Positions 51,451 to 59,533 of a stretch of 64,000 bases of DNA are shown one piece after another; position 1 is the stretch's first letter, and every line of letters begins with the position of its first letter. Origin of the DNA: an uncultured Oscillospiraceae bacterium (GTDB lineage: Bacteria; Bacillota; Clostridia; Oscillospirales; Oscillospiraceae). The stretch is taken from positions 1-64,000 of the forward strand of contig CALXDD010000008.1 in NCBI GenBank assembly GCA_944386985.1, written 5' to 3'. The notes beneath the pieces are model-generated. The model made no database searches. It saw only the letters and a list, made by a program, of their open reading frames with translations, and was not told the DNA's origin. The position numbers and the translations under genes were made by a program.

Positions 51451-53427
51451 TCAGGGCCGTCCCCGCCGGGGACCGCTCTTCCGAGGACCTTTTCCCGGTC
51501 TCTTCCGCCGGTTCCCCGCCCCGGCGTCCTCCCGGCTCCGGCGGCTCTCGCCGCTTTGGCGGACGGGCGCCTTTGTCCCCTGCTTCTCCCCGCCCCTGCC
51601 TTTCTTCTCTCCCGCCGCCCCGGCGCCGCCGTGGAGAGGCCGGATGAGGCACTCCTTCCCGTAGCCGATGAGGTCGGTGCGCCCTGCTTTGTGGAGGGCC
51701 TCCGTCACCAGGCGGCGCATCTCCGGCCGCTTCCACTGCAAAAGCGCCCGCTGGAGGGCTTTCTCATGGGGGTCCCGGGCCACATACACCGGCTCCATGG
51801 TCCTCGGGTCGATGCCGGTGTACCACATACAGGTGGACAGCGTCCCCGGAGTGGGGTAGAAGTCCTGGACCTGCTCGGGCTGGCGGCCGGTCTTGTTGAG
51901 AAACTCCGCCAGAGCCACCGCGTCGGAGAGGGTGCAGCCGGGGTGGCTGCTCATGAGGTAGGGGACGATATACTGCTCCAGGCCGTAGCGCTGGTTGAGG
52001 CGCTCATACTTCTCCTTGAACCGGAGGTACACGTCAAAGTGGGGCTTGCCCATATAGTCCAGCACCTGGCTGGAGCAGTGCTCCGGGGCCACCTTCAGCT
52101 GGCCGGACACATGGTATTTCACCAGCTCGGAGAAAAACTCGCTGTTTTTCTCCGCCAGCATGTAGTCGTAGCGGATACCGCTGCGGATAAACACCTTTTT
52201 CACCCCGGGGATGGCCCGGATCTTCCGAAGGAGGCTCAGATAGTCGCTGTGGCTGGGGTCCATATTGGGGCAGGGGGTGGGGGCAAGACAGGCGCGTTTT
52301 TTGCACATGCCGTTTTTCATCTGCTGCTTGCAGGAGGGGTGGCGGAAATTGGCGGTGGGGCCGCCCACGTCATGGACATAGCCCTTGAACTTGGGATCGC
52401 GGGTAAATGCCTCCACCTCCTTCAAAACGCTCTCGTGGCTGCGGGAGGTGATCATCCTGCCCTGGTGGAAGGCCAGGGAGCAGAAATTGCAGCCGCCAAA
52501 GCACCCTCTGTTGTGGGCCACAGAGAAGCGGACCTCCTCAATGGCGGGGACGCCCCCCTCCTTGTCGTACATGGGGTGGACCTCCCGGGTGAAGGGCAGG
52601 GAATAGACGTGATCCAGCTCCTGACGGCTGAGGGGCATAGCGGGGGGATTGACGATAAGGTATCCCCCCTCGTGGGGCTGGATAATGCCCTTGCCCCTGA
52701 CGGCGTCGTGCTCCTCGTACTCCACCCTGGTGGCCACGGCGTAGTCGTGCTTATCGGCCCGGACAGCCTCGAAGGAGGGGACCTCCACGGCGGCATAGGC
52801 GCAGGCAGGGGCGTGGGAGAAGAAGGCGGTGCCCCGGACGTCGGTGATGGTCTTCACGTCCTCCCCCTTGGAGAGGCGGCGGGCGATCTCCCGGGTGGCC
52901 CGCTCCCCCATGCCGTAGACCAGCAGATCCGCCTGGGCGTCCAAGAGAATGGAGCGGCGGACCTTGTCGTCCCAGTAGTCGTAGTGGGCGAAGCGGCGGA
53001 GGCTGGCCTCCAGGCCGCCGATGATAATGGGGGTGCCGGGAAAGGCCTCCCGGCAGCGGTTGGCGTAGACGATGGTGGGCCGGTCCGGGCGGCGGCCGTT
53101 TTTGCCGCCGGGGCTGTAGGCGTCCTCGCTGCGGCGCTTTTTGGCGGCGGTATAATGGGCCACCATGGAGTCAATGTTGCCCCCGCCGATGAAGATGCCG
53201 TACCGGGGCTTGCCCATGGCCTGAAAGCCTGCGGCGCTGTGCCAGTCCGGCTGGGCCAGCACAGCCACACGGTAGCCCTCATCCTCCAGCACCCGGGCGA
53301 TAATGGCGCTGCCGAAGCTGGGGTGGTCGATATAGGCGTCGGCGGTGAGGAGGAGGAAATCATAGTACCACCAGTCCCGCTCCTCTAAATCCCGCTTGCT
53401 CACGGGGAGAAAATCCAAACGCTCCAT
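51451..53427 (-). CDS. YgiQ-family radical SAM protein
   Basis: A 658-residue UPF0313/YgiQ protein with the radical SAM motif AHNRGCFGGCNFCSLAFHQG near residue 320 and the N-terminal domain MERLDFLPVSKRDLEERDWWYYD. The reaction is unknown. The C-terminal 50 residues are strongly basic (KKGRGGEKQGTKAPV..RRKRPGKGPRK), a common low-complexity tail. Repeat element D lies upstream. A single ATG start with AAAGGAGCCCCC fits. Confidence 0.92.
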   Translation of the reverse strand: MERLDFLPVSKRDLEERDWWYYDFLLLTADAYIDHPSFGSAIIARVLEDEGYRVAVLAQPDWHSAAGFQAMGKPRYGIFIGGGNIDSMVAHYTAAKKRRSEDAYSPGGKNGRRPDRPTIVYANRCREAFPGTPIIIGGLEASLRRFAHYDYWDDKVRRSILLDAQADLLVYGMGERATREIARRLSKGEDVKTITDVRGTAFFSHAPACAYAAVEVPSFEAVRADKHDYAVATRVEYEEHDAVRGKGIIQPHEGGYLIVNPPAMPLSRQELDHVYSLPFTREVHPMYDKEGGVPAIEEVRFSVAHNRGCFGGCNFCSLAFHQGRMITSRSHESVLKEVEAFTRDPKFKGYVHDVGGPTANFRHPSCKQQMKNGMCKKRACLAPTPCPNMDPSHSDYLSLLRKIRAIPGVKKVFIRSGIRYDYMLAEKNSEFFSELVKYHVSGQLKVAPEHCSSQVLDYMGKPHFDVYLRFKEKYERLNQRYGLEQYIVPYLMSSHPGCTLSDAVALAEFLNKTGRQPEQVQDFYPTPGTLSTCMWYTGIDPRTMEPVYVARDPHEKALQRALLQWKRPEMRRLVTEALHKAGRTDLIGYGKECLIRPLHGGAGAAGEKKGRGGEKQGTKAPVRQSGESRRSREDAGAGNRRKRPGKGPRKSGPRRGRP

Positions 53428-53519
53428 AAGGGGGCTCCTTTCTTTTTTGTCCGCTCGATTGCCGGGACCGGCGCTTCTTTGCGTCTCCCTCTGCCGAGGG
53501 TGGGCTGCGCTTTTGTCCT

Positions 53520-54390
53520 GCTGACGGAGGTGGTTCTTTTTTGTCGGTACCCGACGGTGTACTGATCGGTGTTTTGCCTCCGGCGGGTGACTTTTTGTGC
53601 GAGCAAAAAGTCACCAAAAACTCGCTTAGAACCAATGGTTCTAAGAACTCCTTTGCTTCCTATTATGGGGAGTCTTGTTCCGTTTGTATCGTTACCTTGT
53701 ACGGCTGACAGAAGCAAGGGGGTGACAGTTCCCCTGTTTCCGCGCTTCAAACGCGCTGCCCTGGTGGTCGCAGGAGCCTCTGCAATTACACCAGGCCCAA
53801 CACAAGCCTTCCCCTGGGGGAGAAGGTGAAAAATTGTCAGCAGCAATGGACTACCGGACTGCGGTCTCCTCGCGGCATAGCCGCTGTGGCCTACGCTAAA
53901 AACATGCCGCTGGCATGTTTTTTAACGCTGCAGGGTGGCACGGCGAAGCCGTGACGGATGAGGGGAACGCCGCCGAAAAGCCTCAGACCAACTCGGAGGG
54001 AAAATCAAAAACTAATTTTAACTTTTGGCCGAATGTTGCCTCCGAATGAATGATTTGGGTTCCGATACCCTTCCCCTCATCCGCCTCCTTCGGAGGCACC
54101 TTCCCCCAGGGGAAGGCTTTTAGACGAAACAGCCATCGTCTACCCGCCAACGGAGCGCGCCGAAGCGCGGTATCAGGGGGACCATGACACGTCAACGGAT
54201 CGTCGGAGGCAGCAGGGCCAAAATAGTCAGGGGAGACTGACAGTACACATCAGGACAAGGGAATTCTTAAAACCGCAGGTTTTAAGTCAACTTTTGCCTA
54301 CTTTTCTTTGACGAGAAAAGTAGGCCGCCGGAGGCATAACACCTGCCGACGTGCGTCGGCCGCCGACAAAACGAACCGCTCCTCGTCAGA
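53520..54390. mobile_element. Repeat element D (871 bp, both ends type I)
   Basis: Runs from GCTGACG to CGTCAGA. Left TTGTCGGTACCCGACGGTG; right GCCGACAAAACGAACC with part of the box changed to CGACGTGCGTCGGCCG. Inner hairpins GTGACTTTTTGT...AAAAAGTCAC (left) and CCTACTTTTCTT...AAAAGTAGG (right); palindromes TTAGAACCAATGGTTCTAAG and TTAAAACCGCAGGTTTTAAG. The nested unit (53814-54120) is the longest here, with extra hairpins such as AAAACATGCCGCTGGCATGTTTT. No gene. Confidence 0.87.
53814..54120. repeat. Nested inverted-repeat unit inside element D
   Basis: Bounded by AAGCCTTCCCCTGGGGGAGA and CTTCCCCCAGGGGAAGGCTT, with GATGAGGGG/CCCCTCATCC boxes and an AT-rich centre, plus about 100 extra bases of small hairpins (ACGGCGAAGCCGT and others) not in A or C. 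Confidence 0.72.
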
Positions 54391-54422
54391 GGGCAAAATA
54401 GCCCCGCCCGGCCGAGGGCCAA

Positions 54423-55583
54423 TCAGGAAAAATACGCGCTGTTGTCCCGGACAATGAGAATCACCTCCGGCTGAAGCTCCGCAAGGTACGCAGAGATATC
54501 GCCGGTAAAATGCCGGGGATCAATGCTGTGGACCTCGTCAAAGGAGGCGTACAAAAGCGTCTCCAGCGCATTGGTGAAGCTCTCGCCGATGACCACCGCC
54601 GTGGGCAGATCCTCCCGGTGGGTATCGATCACGGTCTCCCCGATGTCCCCGCCCATGAAGGCGTTGTAGGTCACCGTCTCCTCCTCTGTGGCGGGAAGAG
54701 CAAGGAGGGACGCCTCCGAGGGCTTCCCGTTGTCGCTGCGGGTGAAGGGGACGGCCTCCTTGTACTCCGCCACTGTCAGCAGATCCCCCTTGTCCTCCAG
54801 GCCGAAGAGCTTCCGGTTCCGGGAGCCTAAGAAGGGATTGGGCAGAGTGGTAAAGGCGAGGTCCTCCTCCTGGGGGATATAAAGAGCATACCCCTGGGTG
54901 TCGTTGATGGCGGCGAGGGCCTCCTGACAGGCCCGCAGGGCCCCGTAGATGGTGTAGTGGTGGTCCGTGGCGAAGTAATACTCCCTGGGGCAGTCCTCCT
55001 CCCGGTAGCGGGTGTACATGGACAGGAAGGGCACACCCACCTCGCCCATGGCATCCTCCATGGCCTCCTCAATGGGCGGGTAGACAAAGGAGCGGTTCTC
55101 CATATAGTCGGGATACCGGTCCTCAAAATAGCTGTACTGCTCGGGAAGGCCCAGGTAGTACACCTGGCCGCCCCAGTCCTCAGCGGCGGCCTGCCACGCC
55201 CCCGGCTCCTCCGCCGCCGTCTTGGCGGAATCCGCGGCGTAGTCCATGCTCCAGGTGCCGTAGCCGTGGTAGCCCAGCAGCACGTCGCTGTCGGTGACCA
55301 CGTCGCTGACCACCGGCTGGTGGAGGATGTGGAGCTGCAGGAAGGTCTGCACCTTCATAAGGTAGGACCGGAGGGCCACATGGTCGGTGAGATACGTCTC
55401 CCACTGGCTGAAATACTCCCCGGAGAGAAAGTCCTCCCAGGTGAATTCCGGCGCCTTGGCGAGACTGCGGTTTTCATAGTAGGAGCTGTCGGCCTTGGGC
55501 AGCAGCAGCGTCAAAGCCGCCACCCCCGCCAGAAACACACAGAAGCAGCCCACAAAGAGCTTGGGCGCAATGGATTTTTTCAT
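54423..55583 (-). CDS. DHHW-family secreted protein, partner of MBOAT O-acyltransferase
   Basis: A 386-residue protein with a signal-anchor (LFVGCFCVFLAGVAALTLLL) and a large extracellular SGNH/AlgX-like domain of the DHHW family: the motif ATDHHYTIYGA lies near residue 205 and VIGESFTNALETL may hold the nucleophile serine. It is encoded 11 bases after an MBOAT gene, the usual pairing for O-acetylation of a cell-surface polymer. Confidence 0.87.
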   Translation of the reverse strand: MKKSIAPKLFVGCFCVFLAGVAALTLLLPKADSSYYENRSLAKAPEFTWEDFLSGEYFSQWETYLTDHVALRSYLMKVQTFLQLHILHQPVVSDVVTDSDVLLGYHGYGTWSMDYAADSAKTAAEEPGAWQAAAEDWGGQVYYLGLPEQYSYFEDRYPDYMENRSFVYPPIEEAMEDAMGEVGVPFLSMYTRYREEDCPREYYFATDHHYTIYGALRACQEALAAINDTQGYALYIPQEEDLAFTTLPNPFLGSRNRKLFGLEDKGDLLTVAEYKEAVPFTRSDNGKPSEASLLALPATEEETVTYNAFMGGDIGETVIDTHREDLPTAVVIGESFTNALETLLYASFDEVHSIDPRHFTGDISAYLAELQPEVILIVRDNSAYFS

Positions 55584-55594
55584 GGCTGCTCCTT

Positions 55595-56968
55595 TCAAAA
55601 GCGGTAGTAGATGAAGGGGTTGAAGGTGGAACTGATGAGCTGGAGGAAGCCAAAACCCAAAAGGATCAGGGCCGCCGCCGGCATGGCCCAGGTCTGTATC
55701 TGCTCCGGCAGCTTCGCCTTCAGCCAGTCCCGCACCGGCAGGGAGGCCGCGGCCCCCGCCAGAAGCCAGAAGCCGTACTGCTTGAGGAAATAAATCCCCT
55801 GGCCCGCCGCCCCCTCCGAGAAGCCCGCCATGGCGGCGAGATAGCTCCCCACCGCCGAAAGGGACTCACAGCGGAAGAGGACCCAGCCCAGGACAATGAG
55901 CACCATGGCGTACACATGGCGCACCGCCCGGGGACTTCTGGTGAGAAAGCCCTTCCAGACAAAGCGCTCCCCTAAGAGGAGAAGGGCAAAGTAGAGGCCC
56001 CAGAGGAAAAAGTTCCAGGCGGCCCCGTGCCAGATGCCCGTGAGCATCCACACCACCAGCACATTGCGGACCTGCTTGCCAAGGCCGCAGCGGCTGCCCC
56101 CCAGGGGGATATACACATAGTCCCTGAACCAGCCGCTGAGGGACATATGCCAGCGCCGCCAGAACTCAGACACGGACTGGGACAGGTAGGGGTAGTTGAA
56201 GTTCTCCTCAAAGTGGAAGCCGAACATCCACCCCAGGCCGATGGCCATGTCGGAGTAGCCGGAGAAATCGAAGTAGATCTGGCCGGTATAGCCCAGCGCC
56301 CCCAGCCAGGCGGCCCCGGCGGAAAGGCCGGCGGCGGAGAAAGCCTCGTCGGCCAGCATCCCTAAATTGTTGGCCAGCAGCATCTTCTTGGCAAGGCCGA
56401 AGCAAAACCGGACGGCCCCGGCGTAGAAGTCGTCAAAGCGCTCCTGCCGGTGGCCCAGCTCCCAGGCCACCGTGGTGTAGCGGACAATAGGACCTGCCAC
56501 CAGCTGGGGGAAGAGGGAGATATAGAGGGCCACGCCTAAAATGCTCCGGTCGGCCTTGGCGTCCCCCCGATAGACGTCGATGACGTAGCTCATGCCCTGG
56601 AAGGTGAAAAAGGAGATGCCCACCGGCAGGGCGATGGTAGGGACGGACACGGGAAGGCCCAGGGCCTGGAGATTCTCCATGAGGAACATGGCGTATTTGA
56701 AATAGCCGAGGAGGGCCAGATTGGCCGCCATGGAGAGGATCAGGGCCGGTTTCCGTCCCCCCTCCACCAAAAGGCCGGAGACGTAGTTGATGAGGATGGA
56801 GGCCAGCATCAAAAGAAGGTATTTGGGCCCGCCGCAGAGGTAGAAGAAGAGGCTGAAGAGCAGCAGCGCCAGATTCCGGCCCGTCCGCCACCGGGCGGGC
56901 TGGAGGTAGTACAGCACCAGGAGGGCGGGCAGGAACAGAAAGAGAAAAGAAAAGCTGGAAAATACCAT
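55595..56968 (-). CDS. MBOAT-family O-acyltransferase (AlgI/DltB-like)
   Basis: A 457-residue polytopic protein with about eleven helices. The family motifs are GYSDMAIGLGWMFGF, SEFWRRWHMSLSGWFRDYVY and GIWHGAAWNFFLWG with the active-site histidine. It moves acyl groups across the membrane for transfer onto a surface polymer. The ATG at 56968 has a weak AGGT site; a longer frame upstream lacks family sequence. Paired with the DHHW gene. Confidence 0.92.
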   Translation of the reverse strand: MVFSSFSFLFLFLPALLVLYYLQPARWRTGRNLALLLFSLFFYLCGGPKYLLLMLASILINYVSGLLVEGGRKPALILSMAANLALLGYFKYAMFLMENLQALGLPVSVPTIALPVGISFFTFQGMSYVIDVYRGDAKADRSILGVALYISLFPQLVAGPIVRYTTVAWELGHRQERFDDFYAGAVRFCFGLAKKMLLANNLGMLADEAFSAAGLSAGAAWLGALGYTGQIYFDFSGYSDMAIGLGWMFGFHFEENFNYPYLSQSVSEFWRRWHMSLSGWFRDYVYIPLGGSRCGLGKQVRNVLVVWMLTGIWHGAAWNFFLWGLYFALLLLGERFVWKGFLTRSPRAVRHVYAMVLIVLGWVLFRCESLSAVGSYLAAMAGFSEGAAGQGIYFLKQYGFWLLAGAAASLPVRDWLKAKLPEQIQTWAMPAAALILLGFGFLQLISSTFNPFIYYRF

Positions 56969-57113
56969 AAAAAGTACCTGTTTCTTTCGCTTATTTTGCA
57001 CAACAGAGCCATTATACGCCAGAAGGCGGCGTATGACAAGAGAAAGTGGCGGCTTCCCGCAAAATCTGTGCCTCCTGCCGCCTTTTCCCCGGAGGCAGCC
57101 CTTCGCCCCTCCG

Positions 57114-57148
57114 AAAAAACAGGCGGGCGGCCGTATGGGACCGCCCGC
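57114..57148. terminator. Terminator after the lipoprotein gene at 57183
   Basis: GCGGGCGG(T) pairs with CCGCCCGC; T-run CTGTTTTTTC on the minus strand. Confidence 0.82.
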
Positions 57149-57182
57149 GCAGAAACGCCGGATAGTTTTTGAAAGGACTCGC

Positions 57183-57926
57183 CTACTGAGCGGGGTGGAG
57201 GAAAATCTCCACGATGCTGCTCTCCCCCTCCGGGGGATAGAAATACACCTCCCAGGGCACATAGCCCTCGGGCAGCTCCGCCGGAGGCGTCTGGGCGGCT
57301 TCGCCGGAGTTCTCCCCGGCGTTCTCCCCCTCCCCAAGAGGCGGCACGTCGCTGGTCTCCCCGGTCTCCAGCTCCCACTGGAGCTGGCGGATGTTCTCTA
57401 AAAGGCTCTCCCGCTCCTCCGCCAGGTAAGCGTAGCGCACCGTCAGCCGGTCCTTTCCCTCCTGCCAGGCCTGGAGCAGCAGCTCGTAGATGGCCGAGGA
57501 GGAGGCGGTCTCCACAATGGCCGCCGCCTCCTCCGCCGTGCGGCGGTAGGTGGGCAGCAGGTCCACCTGATAGTAGCTGTTGCGCAGCTCCTGCATGTCG
57601 AAATCCAGAACCTCTAAGGAGTAGGAGCCGATGGCCGTCTCCTGCCGCACCTCCGCGCAGGCGTTGCGGACCATCTCAAAGGCCGCGGCGTAGTCCACGT
57701 CGGTGAGGTAGAGACGGATGGTGCCCTCCGTCTCGTGCTGCTCCACCAGGAGCAGCAGGGTATTCACCAGATCCTGATAGCTCTCCGCCCGGAGGATATC
57801 CTCGGCGGTGCTCTCCCAGTACTGGTTCTCGTGGGGCTCCACCACGCTGTACTCCCGCTCCAGGGAGCAGCCGCTCAGCAGCAGCAGCGTCAGGGCCGCC
57901 GCCAGACACAACGCCCGCAGTTTCAT
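57183..57926 (-). CDS. Lipoprotein of unknown function
   Basis: A 247-residue predicted lipoprotein (lipobox LLLSGC near residue 20). The body is mixed alpha/beta (LYLTDVDYAAAFEMVRNACAE; YYQVDLLPTYRRTAEEAAAI) with a C-terminal acidic, proline-containing tail. I do not recognise a family. ATG lies 34 bases after the LUD gene on the same strand, behind GAGGAGG. Confidence 0.78.
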   Translation of the reverse strand: MKLRALCLAAALTLLLLSGCSLEREYSVVEPHENQYWESTAEDILRAESYQDLVNTLLLLVEQHETEGTIRLYLTDVDYAAAFEMVRNACAEVRQETAIGSYSLEVLDFDMQELRNSYYQVDLLPTYRRTAEEAAAIVETASSSAIYELLLQAWQEGKDRLTVRYAYLAEERESLLENIRQLQWELETGETSDVPPLGEGENAGENSGEAAQTPPAELPEGYVPWEVYFYPPEGESSIVEIFLHPAQ

Positions 57927-57960
57927 CAGGGGGCGGTCCTCCTCTCGTCAGAGTGTGGGA

Positions 57961-58560
57961 TCAATAGCCCAGCTCCTGGTCCACCAGCACCACTTCCATG
58001 TCCATGGAGTTCATCTTCTTGTAGTGGACCACCAGGCCCCGGCAGATCCGCTCGGGGCTGCTGCAGTTGTAGCACTTGTCCCCCTTCACAGCGCAGGGGG
58101 TCTTCCGCCCCAGGCGCTGGGCGTTCTTGGGGGCCACCACGTTGCGAAGCCGCCACAGGGCCTTGTCGAAGTCCTCGGACACCTTGTTCTTCCCGGCCAC
58201 AAAGTACACCTTCCGGTGGCCGAAGAGGGTGGAGCTGACCCGGTTGCCGGTGCCGTCGATGCTGAGGATCTCCCCGGTGCTCTCGGCAATGGCGTTGGCG
58301 GAGAGGAGATACACGTCGGCGGTCATGGCCTTCTGCATGGTGCCCTTGGGATCGTCGCTGATACCGTGGTAGTAGAGGGTGTTGTGAGCGGCCAGGGAGT
58401 CATAAAGCCCCATTTCCTTCAGGGTCATGGAGCCGCCGCAGCCCACGGTGGCGCCATCGATCTCCCGGTTGAGATAGTCCGCCGCCTCCCGGGCCGTGGC
58501 GAACACCGACACCTGAAAGCCGTTTTTCTCCAGCTGCTCCCGGAGTTTTTCAAATGCCAT
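57961..58560 (-). CDS. LUD-domain protein (lactate utilisation type)
   Basis: A 199-residue LutC/YkgG-like LUD-domain protein: TVGCGGSMTLKEMGLYDSLA, LLSANAIAESTGEILSIDG, and VYFVAGKNKVSEDFDKALWRL. A cysteine cluster CAVKGDKCYNCSSPERIC near the C-terminus suggests metal or cluster binding. It lacks lutA/lutB partners here, so lactate use is not supported. ATG 58560 follows AAAGGATGATTG. Confidence 0.87.
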   Translation of the reverse strand: MAFEKLREQLEKNGFQVSVFATAREAADYLNREIDGATVGCGGSMTLKEMGLYDSLAAHNTLYYHGISDDPKGTMQKAMTADVYLLSANAIAESTGEILSIDGTGNRVSSTLFGHRKVYFVAGKNKVSEDFDKALWRLRNVVAPKNAQRLGRKTPCAVKGDKCYNCSSPERICRGLVVHYKKMNSMDMEVVLVDQELGY

Positions 58561-58616
58561 AACAATCATCCTTTCTCATATTCCTGACGGCCCCCACGGG
58601 GCCGGCGCATATAGCG

Positions 58617-59492
58617 TTATAAGCTGTCGGGGTTGTAGGCGCCGAAGCCCTCCCCCATGATCTCATGGGCCTCGCAGACAATGAGGAAGGCCCCAGGGTC
58701 CGCCTCGTGGACCGCCCGCTTCACCGCGGCGATCTGACTGCGCTTGAAGGCGCACAGCAGCACGTCCTTCTCCTTACCGGTGTAGGCCCCGCGGCCGGGG
58801 AGGATGGTCACTCCCATGTCCCGCTCCAGAAGCTTCCGGGTCATCTCTTTGCAGTCGCTGGTGATGATGTAGGCCATCTTGGCGCTGAGGGAGCCGTAGA
58901 TCACCGTGTCCATCACAAGACTTGAGATGTACATGGACACAATGCCGTAGAGGGCGTTGTGGAGGTTGTGAAACACCAGGGCGTAGGCACAGATGATCAC
59001 AAGGTCAATGCCCAGGCACAGCCGCCCGATGGACAGGTGGGGGATGCGGTATTTCAAAAGCCGGGCCCCCAGCTCCGTGCCGCCGGTGGTGGCCCCCACC
59101 TGGAGCATCAGCCCCATGCTCAGCCCCAGCACCGCGCCGCCGTAGATGCAGGCCAGCATAGGCTCCATGGGCTGAAAGGTGTGGAGGGCCGCCATCACGT
59201 CGATCATGGCGGAGCCCACGGTCATGGCATAGAGGGAGGAGACCAGAAGGCTCCACCCGATTTTCCGAACGCCGATGATAAACAACGGCACGTTCATCAC
59301 GAACACCAGCACGCCCACCGGCAAAACCGGAATCAGGCGGTTGATGATCTGGCCCGCGCCGGTGAAGCCGCCGAAGGCCAGATTGTTGGGCTGAAAGCAC
59401 CAGTTGAAGGACAGGGCGTAAAGGGCGCAGCCCAGCGTGATTATGCCGTAGTCCCATAAATATTTCCAAAGGGATCGTTTATTTTGTCTCAT
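58617..59492 (-). CDS. YitT-family membrane protein
   Basis: A 291-residue DUF161/DUF2179 protein: five to six helices with GCALYALSFNWCFQPNNLAFGGFTG, then a C-terminal cytosolic DUF2179 domain (MGVTILPGRGAYTGKEKDVLLCAFKRSQI). Family function is unknown. ATG codon follows GGCGAGGCTGAC. It is read in the same direction as topoisomerase and LUD genes. Confidence 0.9.
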   Translation of the reverse strand: MRQNKRSLWKYLWDYGIITLGCALYALSFNWCFQPNNLAFGGFTGAGQIINRLIPVLPVGVLVFVMNVPLFIIGVRKIGWSLLVSSLYAMTVGSAMIDVMAALHTFQPMEPMLACIYGGAVLGLSMGLMLQVGATTGGTELGARLLKYRIPHLSIGRLCLGIDLVIICAYALVFHNLHNALYGIVSMYISSLVMDTVIYGSLSAKMAYIITSDCKEMTRKLLERDMGVTILPGRGAYTGKEKDVLLCAFKRSQIAAVKRAVHEADPGAFLIVCEAHEIMGEGFGAYNPDSL

Positions 59493-59533
59493 GTCAGCCT
59501 CGCCTGTTTCAAGTAACGGGGTGAAAGGAATTC

